A stretch of DNA of 64,000 bases from Coriobacteriaceae bacterium (GCA_015062685.1 SUUE01000009.1:26887-90886), one strand, 5' to 3'; shown: positions 16,090 to 24,969, counted from the stretch's first letter. Notes: a model not told the origin generated them from the letters alone. Program-made: numbers and translations.

Positions 16090-16515
16090 TTATGCAAGCG
16101 CCGCTTTGGCGAAATCCTTCATGTCGCCCACGATGGAAGCGACGCCGGCTTGGCGTTTCGAGTCGAAGATGTACATGAGCTCCGTCTTCTCGACGAATTC
16201 GATGGGGCACTCCGCAACCGCGGCGGCATCCTGCCCGTTGAACATGAGCTCGAAGATGCGGATGATCCCGCGCACCATCAGCGTGTCGCTGTCTCCGCGC
16301 AGGTGAAACCCCTTGCCTGGAGCGTCGCCCGTCCAGTCGAGGTAAAGCCACACCTGCGACTGGCACCCGTCGACCAGCACGTCGGACACCTTGTCGGATT
16401 CATCCATCTCGTCGAGTTCAGCTGCGAGTTGCAGCAGATAGTCAAATTGCTCGAAAGCCTCGCCCTGCGCATTGAACGCTGCGATGATCTCGTCTTGAAC
16501 CTCGGTCGGTTTCAT
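16090..16515 (-). CDS. sufE: SufE-like cysteine desulfuration protein
   Basis: 141 residues. The SufE active-site Cys is in SDVLVDGCQSQVWLYLDW (Cys51), the standard V-x-GCQS-x-VW motif. The fold length and the later segment IRIFELMFNGQDAAAVA also agree with the family. SufE accepts persulfide from SufS and boosts its activity; the SufS-like partner is the fourth gene of the same operon. The ATG is preceded by GGGGGAG. Palindromes lie upstream (16551-16696). Confidence 0.88.
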   Translation of the reverse strand: MKPTEVQDEIIAAFNAQGEAFEQFDYLLQLAAELDEMDESDKVSDVLVDGCQSQVWLYLDWTGDAPGKGFHLRGDSDTLMVRGIIRIFELMFNGQDAAAVAECPIEFVEKTELMYIFDSKRQAGVASIVGDMKDFAKAALA

Positions 16516-16550
16516 AGCGCTCCCCCAAGTTTTAAATCCCCAAAAGTACT

Positions 16551-16696
16551 CATGGGCGACCCAATGAATCGCAGGTCGCCCATGGAAAGTCAGCGAGGCC
16601 GATTCTGGCGAGTGCAGCTGCCCCGCCTTCGGCCCAAGCGGCCTTTGGGCCGCGCCGAGGCCGAAACAAGGGGCAGATGCGCCGCCAGAATCGGCC
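16551..16696. repeat. Nested palindromic region upstream of sufE
   Basis: Two inverted repeats can be seen: CATGGGCGACC/GGTCGCCCATG (16551-16561 with 16574-16584) and GGCCGATTCTGGCG/CGCCAGAATCGGCC (16597-16610 with 16683-16696). Inside the second, GCTGCCCC and GGGGCAG also pair and GGCCTTTGGGCC is palindromic. The whole stretch can fold into a long imperfect hairpin. It contains no gene. Confidence 0.65.
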
Positions 16697-16709
16697 GCAG
16701 CGTCGGCTT

Positions 16710-16737
16710 GTTTTGGCCGCCGTTAGGCGGCCAAAAC
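16710..16737 (-). terminator. Strong terminator of the FucI-fold gene
   Basis: GTTTTGGCCGCC-GTTA-GGCGGCCAAAAC is a perfect 12-bp stem with a 4-base loop, ending 2 bp before the stop codon of the FucI-fold gene. The AAAA/TTTT ends make it usable in both directions. Confidence 0.75.
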
Positions 16738-16739
16738 CC

Positions 16740-18287
16740 TTAAGCGTTGACGATCTCCAGGCCCAGCAGCTCGCCGAGCTCGATGATCTCCTTCTCGAAG
16801 TCGCCGTAGATGAGCGGCATGTGGTTGCCGATCGCGGCCTGCTTGTGGAAGAAGTCGTTGGAATCCTTCACCTGGAAGAACACGCCCATCGAGCAGTTCG
16901 TCTGGTCGTAGCCCATGGAAGTGAGGATCGTGCCCTTGGCGACGAAGAGCTTCTCGCACGTCGGGTCGACACGGCACATCGTGATGACCTGGCCCTTGTC
17001 GGCCTCGAACTCGTAGCGGAACGTGGCGCCGAAGCCGGAGCGAGCGAACTCGCGCACAGCGTAGGGACGGAAGTCCTCGTCGAACGACTCCCAGCGGCGG
17101 TTCGGCACGGAGTGGAAGGTCAGGACGACGTTCTCGGCGTCAGCCAGCTCCTCGGTCTTCTCGTCAACATGCTCGGGCGTGAAGAAGAGGGCCTTCGGCA
17201 ACGGGGCGCGGACGCCGTTGCGGATGGGACTCGTGAAGCAGTTGCCCATGTAGGACGGACGACGGCCGACCGACTGCAGCATGAGCTTCGCCACGACGGC
17301 ACCGAGGTCGTACTCGCATGCGGACGGGATGCCCTGCTCGTTGTTGAGCGAGTGGTTCAGGCACATGGTGAACTGCTTCTCGTTCAGGCGGCGCGTCGCG
17401 CACAGGTCCGGGCACGGGCAGGTGAAGCAGTTGCACTCGTAGTAGTCCATGAACTTGTTGATGCCCCAGTAGGCCTCGACGGACTTCTTGACCATCTCGC
17501 GGGTCATCTGGCACTCGTCGGCACCGTTGATGATGTCGTCGGTGAGCTTGTCGATGCCCTTCTCGTCCTCGGCGGTGAGGTTGAGGCCCTTGCGGCCCGG
17601 CGTGCAGTGGTTGCTCATCGGGTCGTCGTAGCTGATCTGGTCGAGCAGCTCGTGAGCCGACACGAAGCGGATGCGCGTGCCGAACTTGGAAGTGATCTTC
17701 TCGGGGTCGATGATGGAGTCCGGAGCGCTGGGAGAAACGCCGGAGGTCATGCGGGTCGCGGCCAGGATCTTGGAGTCCTTCAGGACCTTGCGGGCGCGCA
17801 GGACGGTCATGTAGTCGGTAGCTTCGGCCCAATCCTCGAAGGAGTAGAACTCGAGGCCACGGGACAGGAACTCAGCGGAGGTGATGGCGGAAGCGCAGCA
17901 GGCCTGCGTGATGGCGCAGGGCTTGCCGACGCGGCTCGCGAACTCGAGCGCCAGGTCGTACGGACGGCTTGCGTAGCCGATGTAGTAGAGGTCGACTTCC
18001 TCGCTGCCCTCGGCCAGCGTCTCGAGCATCTCGTCCTTGGTCAGGAACTGCTCGTCGCGCTCGACCTTGACCGGCTCGAGCAGGTTCACGACGTCAGCGG
18101 GCATCGCGGCCTGCAGCTGGGCGTACCAGCCCTTGAACTTCTCGGCGGCCATGTGCAGGTCGAATTCCTTCTCGAGCTGCATGCCCTCGCCGAAGCGGCA
18201 CGGGCCCTCGAACACGTACTCGTGGTAGAGGGTCAAGAACAACGGCTTAACGTTAAGGCGAATGTCCTCATGCTTCTTGATTGCCAT
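16740..18287 (-). CDS. L-fucose/L-arabinose isomerase-fold protein with unusual Cys cluster
   Basis: 515 residues. The C-terminal part has the FucI/AraA-type segment GIPSACEYDLGAVVAKLMLQ followed by a Gly-rich loop and GVFFQVKDSNDF. The N-terminal half fits the Rossmann-like domains (DLYYIGYASRPYDLALEFA). A striking addition is CNCFTCPCPDLC near residues 281-293, five Cys in twelve residues, which suggests a metal or Fe-S site not expected in sugar isomerases. Because catalytic metal ligands cannot be confirmed by eye, isomerase activity is not assumed. The start has AAAGGAAG 7 bp upstream. A PucR-type operator lies about 115 bp upstream, inside the end of the adjacent regulator gene. A transporter is divergently encoded beyond it, giving a catabolic-locus layout. 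Confidence 0.7.
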   Translation of the reverse strand: MAIKKHEDIRLNVKPLFLTLYHEYVFEGPCRFGEGMQLEKEFDLHMAAEKFKGWYAQLQAAMPADVVNLLEPVKVERDEQFLTKDEMLETLAEGSEEVDLYYIGYASRPYDLALEFASRVGKPCAITQACCASAITSAEFLSRGLEFYSFEDWAEATDYMTVLRARKVLKDSKILAATRMTSGVSPSAPDSIIDPEKITSKFGTRIRFVSAHELLDQISYDDPMSNHCTPGRKGLNLTAEDEKGIDKLTDDIINGADECQMTREMVKKSVEAYWGINKFMDYYECNCFTCPCPDLCATRRLNEKQFTMCLNHSLNNEQGIPSACEYDLGAVVAKLMLQSVGRRPSYMGNCFTSPIRNGVRAPLPKALFFTPEHVDEKTEELADAENVVLTFHSVPNRRWESFDEDFRPYAVREFARSGFGATFRYEFEADKGQVITMCRVDPTCEKLFVAKGTILTSMGYDQTNCSMGVFFQVKDSNDFFHKQAAIGNHMPLIYGDFEKEIIELGELLGLEIVNA

Positions 18288-18391
18288 TACTACTTCCTTT
18301 CTCGTCTCGGATGCAGCCTCCCGCTGCGTCGATTCGAAAGGTTAGTTCTCGGGCAGGCAATGGGTCATGGGGCGAAATCTAACCGAATGAG

Positions 18392-19990
18392 CTAATTCTT
18401 TTGTGCATTTTGCACGATGGCAGATTCGCGGACCCTATAGGCCAACAAGAAGTCGAAACGCATGGACGGATCCTCGGTATCGATACCGTATTGGCTCTCG
18501 ATGCGATCGATCCTGTACTTCACGTTGTTGCGGTGCATGTGCAGTTTTTCGGCCACGACCGACGTGCGGCGCTCGTTGATCAGATACTCGTAGAGGAACT
18601 CGTAGTTGTCGGTGCGCGCCGTCGTGTCGCGCTCCGCAATATGGTCCAGCACGAAGCTCGCATAGGTATGCGTGGCCAGGTTGCTCTCGCCGCATTGCTT
18701 GACCAGGTAGTCGACGCAGCAGCGGTCGAACGAGAAGATGCGCGACCAATCGTGCGGCAGGTCGAGGTTCTCGCGCTGCCCCACCTTCTGCACGCCTATG
18801 TCGTGCGCCTCGCGCGCCTGGTTGTAGGCGTCCCTCGCGGCCTCTATCTGCTTGAACTTGGAGCTCCGCCCGCACACGAGGTCGTATTTCTGCATGAGGT
18901 CGTTCAGGCGCGCCGACATGGAGCGGTGGCCGAGCGGGCACGACCCCGTCTCGCAATGGAGAGCGCAGCGGTCGCTCTGGCAGTTGAAGCACAGCACGAC
19001 AATAGAGTCGCCGATGGACACGGTCTTGGCGGGCGCCGCGATGCGCGACACGTCCGCGAGCAGCCGGTGCGGGGGAACGTTGTCGCCGTAGCTCCCGATA
19101 TAGAACAGGCAGAACCTCGCGTCCTGGGGCAGCCCCATGGTGTTCGCGCGCTCGCGCACAGCCTCGCGGTCGCCGGCACCGCCGACGAACAGGTCGCGCA
19201 GGAACGTGTCGATCGCGGTGCCCGACGGCTTGTCGTCCGGGTACTCGCGCATGGCGTAGCGGCCCACGCGCTCGGCGAACATCTCGTAGGCGTCGAGCAG
19301 GTAGCCCTTGGGCTCGCTCACGTTGCACATCATGACGATGATCAGGGAAAACGAGTCGGAAGTCTTGAACGACCTGACCACCGTCACATACTTGCATATC
19401 TCATAGGTGTCGTTGATGATGAAGCCGTCGTCCTCCGACCACGGCTTGAACCGCTTGTGGAGCTTGAACTTGCGGATGTTCTCGTCGGTGTGGTAGCCGT
19501 GGCTGATGAGCTCCTCGGTGATGCGGTCGTCGCACGGCACGTCCTTCGTGTATGCGAGCAGCTTGAGCGCGGGGTCGAGGATGACCACGTTGTTCTTGAG
19601 GAACGACGTGCTTATATCGAGCAGGTCCTGCAGGTCGCCCCCGGTCGAGAAGAGGGTGTCCATGTCCCTTTCCCAGCTGCCGTATTGGAAGAACACCTCG
19701 AGCAGCGCGTTGAACGTCACCAGGGCGTCCGAGCCCTCGAGGACGGAGATCACGGCGTTCTCGTCGGGTTTCTCGTCCTTGGGGTTGACGTAGAGCGCAT
19801 AATAGCCCGATTCCCTCACCTGGGCCGTCGATGCCCTGTCGGAAGTCAGGTAGAGCATGTCCTGGTTCTTGAGGCTGTCGGGCCCCAGATATATGCGGAA
19901 GTCCTCGAACTCGAGATTGTTCTCCTCCGTCCGCACGATCATCCCCAGCGAACGAAGCTCATGCTCGATGATGTTCAACGTCAGGCTCAT
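18392..19990 (-). CDS. PucR/CdaR-family transcriptional regulator
   Basis: 532 residues from ATG 19990 (preceded by GGGGGGAAGCAGG); the frame is open to 20050 without a ribosome site. The C-terminus is the PucR helix-turn-helix: FLYEYLINERRTSVVAEKL then HMHRNNVKYRIDRIES. Before it is the degenerate GGDEF-like segment (DLVCGRSSKFKQIEAARDAY). The N-terminal ~300 residues are a sensor region without a recognisable ligand domain. It lies between the FucI-fold gene (same strand) and the transporter (divergent). Near-identical palindromes TTGTGCATTTTGCAC occur in both flanking control regions, so it probably controls both and itself. Confidence 0.85.
   Translation of the reverse strand: MSLTLNIIEHELRSLGMIVRTEENNLEFEDFRIYLGPDSLKNQDMLYLTSDRASTAQVRESGYYALYVNPKDEKPDENAVISVLEGSDALVTFNALLEVFFQYGSWERDMDTLFSTGGDLQDLLDISTSFLKNNVVILDPALKLLAYTKDVPCDDRITEELISHGYHTDENIRKFKLHKRFKPWSEDDGFIINDTYEICKYVTVVRSFKTSDSFSLIIVMMCNVSEPKGYLLDAYEMFAERVGRYAMREYPDDKPSGTAIDTFLRDLFVGGAGDREAVRERANTMGLPQDARFCLFYIGSYGDNVPPHRLLADVSRIAAPAKTVSIGDSIVVLCFNCQSDRCALHCETGSCPLGHRSMSARLNDLMQKYDLVCGRSSKFKQIEAARDAYNQAREAHDIGVQKVGQRENLDLPHDWSRIFSFDRCCVDYLVKQCGESNLATHTYASFVLDHIAERDTTARTDNYEFLYEYLINERRTSVVAEKLHMHRNNVKYRIDRIESQYGIDTEDPSMRFDFLLAYRVRESAIVQNAQKN
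18401..18417. promoter_or_regulatory. PucR-type operator upstream of the FucI-fold gene
   Basis: TTGTGCATTTTGCACGA matches the palindrome at 20094-20110 in 16 of 17 bases. It overlaps the last codons of the regulator gene and sits about 115 bp before the FucI-fold start, a suitable activator position. Confidence 0.55.
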
Positions 19991-20093
19991 CCTGCTTCCC
20001 CCCTTGAAGCGATGCGATTCCCCAACCACGCTAATTGTTAATGCATGCACTCATGGAATCCATAGGCTTGATGCGCTATTTTTTGCCATTTTA

Positions 20094-20154
20094 TTGTGCA
20101 TTTTGCACAATTATATACGGTCGGGGTCGTGCCTCTAAGCCATCGTGCACAATT
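20094..20154. promoter_or_regulatory. PucR-type operator cluster in the regulator/transporter intergenic region
   Basis: A perfect palindrome TTGTGCA-TTT-TGCACAA lies at 20094-20110, and the half-site TGCACAATT recurs at 20146-20154 (with GCACAATAA near 20189). The region 19991-20328 separates the regulator from the transporter and otherwise holds no gene. Confidence 0.6.
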
Positions 20155-20328
20155 GCGCGCCCCTGCCCTTGTTGATTCGCGCCATGCCGCACAATAAGCC
20201 ACTTCGATTTGTGGCGGTTGGCATACTGACCCTTTCCCCCGCCGTTTCTACAATCTGCTCGAAGTAATCGGCGTGCGTGCCGAACAGTAGGGGCTGGCCA
20301 TGTGGCCAGAGTATGAGAAAGGGGAGCC

Positions 20329-21699
20329 ATGAAAGGCATCAACTCGAAAATTAAGGCGGTGTGGGGCATATCCGAAATCGGATTCTCCATCACCGCGACG
20401 CTGGAAACGGCGTTCTTCATCTTCTTCCTGACCGACGTCGCGCAGCTGCCGCTCGCGATCTCGGGCATCATCGCGGCCGGCTCGTCGGCCGTCGACACGG
20501 TTTCGGCCCTCATCGCCGGCGTGTTCATCGACAAGTTCCACTTCAAGCGCGGTAAGTATCGCCCCTGGCTCATCATCGCCCCGACGATCGCCATGGTCTT
20601 CTTCGTGCTGTCGTTCACCAAGATCGGCGGCGACGTGACGGCGGGCATCATCATCGGCATCGCGTACATCATCAGCCACTTCTGCTGGAACATCACCTAC
20701 GCTTCGATCCGCTCGATGACGAACGTCCTGACCGACGACCCGTCCGAGCGCGCGTTCCTGTCCGGCCGCCTCGGCGCCGGCGCCGCCCTCGGCCGCGTTG
20801 CCGCCTCGAAGCTGGTTCCGTGGATCACCGCCGCCCTGGCCGCCATCGTGAGCGGCGTCGGCGCCTACACGATCTGCGCCGCGATCGTTTCGCTGTGCTA
20901 CATCGCCGCGATGGGCGTGAGCTTCTGGGCCACCTCCGGCTACGACACCGAGTCGAAGTCCGAGGGCAAGAAGATCTCCTTCAAGGCCATGGGCAAGAAC
21001 ATCGTCACGAACCCCAACCTGATCGGCGTCGTCCTGCACGACATCCTGCGCCTCATCGCGTACTACACCGTCGCCGCCGGCACCGCTTACTATGCGAAGG
21101 TCTGCCTGGGCGATGCTGCCGCATCCGGCACGATCCTCATGATGTTCTACCTGGGCTGCTTCGTCGGCTCGTTCGTCGCATCGCGCGTTGCCAAGGCCGT
21201 CGGCACGAAGAACGCCACCCTCATCGGCGTTGCCGGTTGGCTCGTGATCTGGATCATCGCGTACTTCCTGAACCCGGACTACATCATGCTGAACGTCCTG
21301 CTGTTCATCTCCCAGGTGTTCTTCGGCTTCGCTTACGGCCTGTCCGCGAACCTGTACTCCATGTGCGCCACCTGGAACCACTGGAAGTCCGGTGAGAACA
21401 CCATCGGCGTCACCATGTCCATCATGACGGTTTCCGTCAAGCTCGGCGTCACGCTGCGCGCCCTGATCCTCCCGGCGTTCCTGGCAGCTGTCGCCTACGA
21501 CGCCACCGCCACCGTGTTCGACGCAGCCGCCATCGCGGGCATCCAGCAGATGTACTTCCTGCTCCCGATCGGCCTGCTCGTTGTCTCGCTCATCCCGTTC
21601 CTGTTCATGTTCCGCATCAAGGACGACGACATCGTGAAGATGAGCGCGGAGATCGCCGAGCGCGAGGCCGCTCCGGCCACCGAGGCTGCTGCAGAGTAG
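20329..21699 (+). CDS. GPH/MFS-type sugar (or glycoside) transporter
   Basis: 456 residues with 12 predicted membrane helices. The N-terminal segment KAVWGISEIGFSITATLETA and the cytosolic loop VDTVSALIAGVFIDKFHFKR then GKYRPWLI match glycoside-pentoside-hexuronide cation symporters, where D-x-x-x and GKYRPW motifs are conserved. Codon use is strikingly uniform (GCC, GGC, ATC, AAG), suggesting strong expression. The start ATG follows GGGGAGCC. It is divergent from the PucR regulator and followed by a stress-protein gene. The substrate is presumably that of the FucI-fold enzyme at 16740, but it cannot be named. Confidence 0.8.
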   Translation: MKGINSKIKAVWGISEIGFSITATLETAFFIFFLTDVAQLPLAISGIIAAGSSAVDTVSALIAGVFIDKFHFKRGKYRPWLIIAPTIAMVFFVLSFTKIGGDVTAGIIIGIAYIISHFCWNITYASIRSMTNVLTDDPSERAFLSGRLGAGAALGRVAASKLVPWITAALAAIVSGVGAYTICAAIVSLCYIAAMGVSFWATSGYDTESKSEGKKISFKAMGKNIVTNPNLIGVVLHDILRLIAYYTVAAGTAYYAKVCLGDAAASGTILMMFYLGCFVGSFVASRVAKAVGTKNATLIGVAGWLVIWIIAYFLNPDYIMLNVLLFISQVFFGFAYGLSANLYSMCATWNHWKSGENTIGVTMSIMTVSVKLGVTLRALILPAFLAAVAYDATATVFDAAAIAGIQQMYFLLPIGLLVVSLIPFLFMFRIKDDDIVKMSAEIAEREAAPATEAAAE

Positions 21700-21740
21700 C
21701 CACCCTATGCGGGTAATCCCAGGGCTCCATCATGAAGCGC

Positions 21741-21822
21741 CCTGCGATTACGCCAGGTGCCCCCAAGCGGTTTCATCACCTGGCTAATCCCCAAGGATGC
21801 GCGCCTCCCCGGGCGCGCATCC
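21741..21822 (+). other. Two intercistronic hairpins between transporter and stress-protein genes
   Basis: GATTACGCCAGGTG pairs with CACCTGGCTAATC (about 21746-21790), and GGATGCGCGCC (21795-21805) pairs perfectly with GGCGCGCATCC (21812-21822). Neither has a T run, so mRNA processing or partial attenuation is more likely than full termination. Confidence 0.5.
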
Positions 21823-21896
21823 ACTAAGGGGGCCTGAGGCAACGGAACGAGGGCCACGCCCGGTTCCACCCCGAGATTACGAGAAAGGGGCAACCC

Positions 21897-22388
21897 ATGG
21901 AACGTTCCCAGCTTGATAATTCGAAGCGCGTGTTCGCGGCAATCGACGACGACGAACTCCAAGACGCGGTCGTCGAGGAAGCGGTTCGCATCGCGATCAA
22001 AGACAAGGCGCACGTGCGGTTCGGGCATATCGCGAAGAAGCCGGGCGAGGATTTCGAGGGCGACCTCAATTCCTACCTGAAGGCGGTGAGCGACCGCATT
22101 CACGTGGCGATCGCCGACAAGCTCGCGCAGATGGGAGCGACCGACGAGCTGCTCGACGGCGATATCGTAGTGCAGACGATGAGGTCCGAGGCGGAGGCCA
22201 CGATCGACCAGCCTTGCTGCTACCCCATCGACCAGCTCGTGGAGTCGATGGCCAAGCCGTACGAGCCCGACGTCGTCGTGTGCGGCAGCGCCACCAAGTC
22301 GAAGCTGCGCACCCTGCTGCACGGGAACGCGAGCGAATACATCGCCCGCAACCTGAACTGCGAGGTCGTGAGGGTCATAAGCGCGTAA
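21897..22388 (+). CDS. Universal stress protein (UspA family)
   Basis: 163 residues. The beginning (KRVFAAIDDDELQDAVVEEA) and the end (PDVVVCGSATKSKLRTLLHG then NASEYIARNLNCEVVRV) show the Usp fold; the terminal G-x-x-x-x-x-x-x-x-G-N/S-x-S nucleotide-binding pattern is partly kept. The start has AAAGGGG 7 bp upstream. It sits 197 bp after the transporter on the same strand, so it may be co-transcribed through the two hairpins. Usp proteins paired with transporters often modulate uptake; that role here is an inference. Confidence 0.75.
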   Translation: MERSQLDNSKRVFAAIDDDELQDAVVEEAVRIAIKDKAHVRFGHIAKKPGEDFEGDLNSYLKAVSDRIHVAIADKLAQMGATDELLDGDIVVQTMRSEAEATIDQPCCYPIDQLVESMAKPYEPDVVVCGSATKSKLRTLLHGNASEYIARNLNCEVVRVISA

Positions 22389-22438
22389 ACGGCACCGGGC
22401 GAGCGGCGGGACGTTCCCAATGCTCGCCAGCCGCTCAT

Positions 22439-22569
22439 CATAGGGGCGCACCCCATGCTCCCGTCGACCGCGATTTGCCGTCCTAACAACGGTTGACGAG
22501 AGCACGGAGTGCGCCCCTATGTGCAAGCGGAACCTTGCGCCACCGAGGACGCGCGGAGCGCGCCCCTAC
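22439..22569. repeat. REP-like palindromes (inverted pair plus one copy) and a short direct repeat
   Basis: CATAGGGGCGCAC (22439-22451) is mirrored by GTGCGCCCCTATG (22509-22521), giving a 58-bp loop. A GGACGCGC-type REP is at 22547-22569. The phrase GTGCAAGCGGAACC, then TGCGCC, occurs at 22521 and again at 22621. No gene is seen in 22389-22671. Confidence 0.65.
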
Positions 22570-22671
22570 AGGCAACCGCAACCCCACACCGACCCGCGCA
22601 ACCGCAATCCCGCACCCCGCGTGCAAGCGGAACCCTGCGCCGAAGGGGGCGCCCGCAAGGAGGGCACCGAA

Positions 22672-23868
22672 ATGAACCGGCAAAAGCTTTGGAGCGCGAA
22701 CTACGTGCTGCTCCTCATGTACAACCTCTGCCATTCGCTGGGCTTCTACATAACCATGGTCGTGTTCACGGGCTATTGCTCGGAAACGTTCGGGCTCGCC
22801 CCCGGCGTCGCGAGCCTTTCCGTGACCGTGTACGTCCTGGCCGCGATCGCGGCCAGGCTCCTCCTGGGCAAGCAGCTCGACCGCTGGGGGCTAAAAACCT
22901 CACTCGTCATCGGCTTCGTGGGCAACCTCATCTGCTTCTTGCTGTTCTTCCTGCCCATGAGCTTCCCCGCCCTCATCGCCGTCCGCGCGGTGCACGGCGT
23001 GGCCATGGCCATCCAGTCCGGGTCGGTGTCGGCCGCCGTCGTGCTCTTCATCCCAAGCGACCGCTCGGGCGAGGGCATCGGCTACTTCTCCATGATGACG
23101 GCGCTGGCCACCGGCGTGGGGCCGCTCATATCCATTTCGGTCATCAACGCTTTCGGCAGCTACACCCCGCTGTTCGTGTTCATGGCCGTGATCGCGGCGC
23201 TCCCCGCGATAGCCTTGGCGTTCGTGAGGATTCCGCAGCTGCCGCAACGTGCCGAGGGCGATCGCGAGAGCCGGGAGGAACGGGGGCTGTCCTCGATGAT
23301 CCAGGTTTCCATCTTGCCCATCACGTTCGTGCTCTTCCTGGTGTTCCTTGCCTATTCCAGCGTGGTCACCTATGTGGTGAGCTACGCCGGCGAGCTCGGC
23401 CTGAGCGACGCGGTGAGCTTCTTCTTCGTCGTGTACTCCGCGGTCGGCTTCATATTCAGGCCCATCGTCGGCAAGCGCGTGGACCGGAAGGGCGAGAACT
23501 CGGTCATCTACGCCTGCTTCGCTTCGCTTGCCGTGGCCTTCGTGCTACTGGCGTTCGTGAACAGCGCGCCCATGCTTATCATCGCGGCGGCGTTCACCGG
23601 CTTCGGCGTGAGCATCACGCAATCGATCATGCAGACCATCATGGCCCGGGACACGCCCAAGCACGAGCTCGGCCGCGCCAACTCCACGTTCTTCACGAGC
23701 ATGGACCTTGGCCTGGGAATCGGCCCCATGCTGGTCGGAGCGTTCATGCCGGTGCTCGGGTTCGGGACGAGCTACCTGTTCCTCGCGTTCATAGGCCCCA
23801 TCGCGGCGGCTCTCTACTACTTCATGCACGGGAGAAAGCAAGAAGGAAAGGCGCTGCAAGAGGCATAG
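22672..23868 (+). CDS. MFS transporter
   Basis: 398 residues, 12 predicted helices. The loop 2-3 motif LLLGKQLDRWGLKTSLV and the later GKRVDRKGENSVIYA are the paired MFS signatures of drug- or small-molecule-exporter-like proteins. The start ATG at 22672 has AAGGAGGG 9 bp upstream; the frame continues upstream only through repeat DNA. It stands alone before the metallophore regulator and is convergent with it, so a role in metallophore export is possible but not shown. Confidence 0.82.
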   Translation: MNRQKLWSANYVLLLMYNLCHSLGFYITMVVFTGYCSETFGLAPGVASLSVTVYVLAAIAARLLLGKQLDRWGLKTSLVIGFVGNLICFLLFFLPMSFPALIAVRAVHGVAMAIQSGSVSAAVVLFIPSDRSGEGIGYFSMMTALATGVGPLISISVINAFGSYTPLFVFMAVIAALPAIALAFVRIPQLPQRAEGDRESREERGLSSMIQVSILPITFVLFLVFLAYSSVVTYVVSYAGELGLSDAVSFFFVVYSAVGFIFRPIVGKRVDRKGENSVIYACFASLAVAFVLLAFVNSAPMLIIAAAFTGFGVSITQSIMQTIMARDTPKHELGRANSTFFTSMDLGLGIGPMLVGAFMPVLGFGTSYLFLAFIGPIAAALYYFMHGRKQEGKALQEA

Positions 23869-23928
23869 CGTGCTCCAGGCGCGCCCTGGCGCCCAGTTCG
23901 GCGCGCAGCCCCCTGCAGGCAACCGGCA

Positions 23929-24969
23929 TCAGCCCTGCATGCGGCAGCGGTAGGCGGACGGCGTTTCGCCGAAACGCCTCTTGAAAGCCGCGGAAAACTT
24001 GCCCGGGCTCTCGTAGCCGGTGGCCAACGACGTGGAGAGCACGAGCTCGCCGCGCGCGAGCATCTGCTCGGCGCGCTCCATGCGCTGCTGCGTGAGGTAC
24101 TGGGCGTAGGGCTGGCCGTAGAGTTCGCGAAACGCGGTCTTGAACACGGTCGGGCTCATGTTGAACATGCGGCACATCTCCTCGATGGTGTAACGCCTGT
24201 CGAGATGATCGACGGCGAAATTGCGCGCCTCCCGCACCAGGCGCGCTATCTCGATCGAGCACTGCGCCCCGTCCGCGTATTCCTGCTGCCCGCTCCTCAA
24301 GGCGAGCGCCGCCAGCAGCTCGAGGGCGCTCAGGCGGAGGAGCGAGGGGTCGCCGCTGTCGTGGTAGCGGTAGACGCTGTCGACGATCCGCTTGACGCGC
24401 AAATCGGCCTTGATCAGGAACTCGCGCGAATCGAGGTGGTAGGAGTCGACCATGCGCTCCAGGTCCACGCCGATCGCGCCCGTGAACCCCTGGGAGCCGG
24501 ACAAGGCGGCCTCGAGGTCCACAATGAGCCCGAACCCCCGGTACTTGCCCGTCGGCAGGTCGATGCGCCAGCCTTCCTGCGCGGCGTCGACCGGCTGGCG
24601 CTCGCCATCGGATATATCGGTAATGGCGAGCGACACGTCTCCCTCCGTTATGGACGTAATCGCCCTCCCGTCGCGCGCAAGCACCCTGAACGAACCCTCC
24701 CTGCACACGTTCACCTCGAGCATCCGCTTCGACATGTTCGCGTAGCGCAGCACCTCGCGCACCGTGGCCGCTTCGTTGAACGCTCCGCAGCGCGGAGAGC
24801 CGAACTCGTAGAAGGGCGCGGCGATGCCGGGCACGACGCGGTAGACCCGCATTGACGAGGCCCGTTCCCCGACCTGCGGCTCAAGCTCGAAAGCCCGGCA
24901 CGGGCCGGCGTCGCGCACGGCCACGACGGAATCGCCGACACGATAGCTCCATATTGCAGAATCACTCAT
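23929..24969 (-). CDS. AraC-family regulator (YbtA/PchR-like)
   Basis: 346 residues. The C-terminal ~100 residues hold the two AraC helix-turn-helix motifs: RRYTIEEMCRMFNMSPTVF and SLATGYESPGKFSAAFKRRF with GETPSAYR. The N-terminal ~230 residues are a sensor domain without a standard cupin signature, as in the siderophore-sensing PchR/YbtA regulators. It is divergent from the ECF/ABC/NRPS operon, as ybtA is in yersiniabactin loci. The start has AGGAAC upstream. Activation of the operon by metal-loaded product is the expected mode. Confidence 0.82.
   Translation of the reverse strand: MSDSAIWSYRVGDSVVAVRDAGPCRAFELEPQVGERASSMRVYRVVPGIAAPFYEFGSPRCGAFNEAATVREVLRYANMSKRMLEVNVCREGSFRVLARDGRAITSITEGDVSLAITDISDGERQPVDAAQEGWRIDLPTGKYRGFGLIVDLEAALSGSQGFTGAIGVDLERMVDSYHLDSREFLIKADLRVKRIVDSVYRYHDSGDPSLLRLSALELLAALALRSGQQEYADGAQCSIEIARLVREARNFAVDHLDRRYTIEEMCRMFNMSPTVFKTAFRELYGQPYAQYLTQQRMERAEQMLARGELVLSTSLATGYESPGKFSAAFKRRFGETPSAYRCRMQG

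Noticed and set aside
16740..18287. Confident naming as L-fucose isomerase (fucI)
   Set aside because: The fold resemblance is in place, but catalytic ligands could not be verified, the length and the Cys cluster are atypical, and no fucose kinase or aldolase is nearby.
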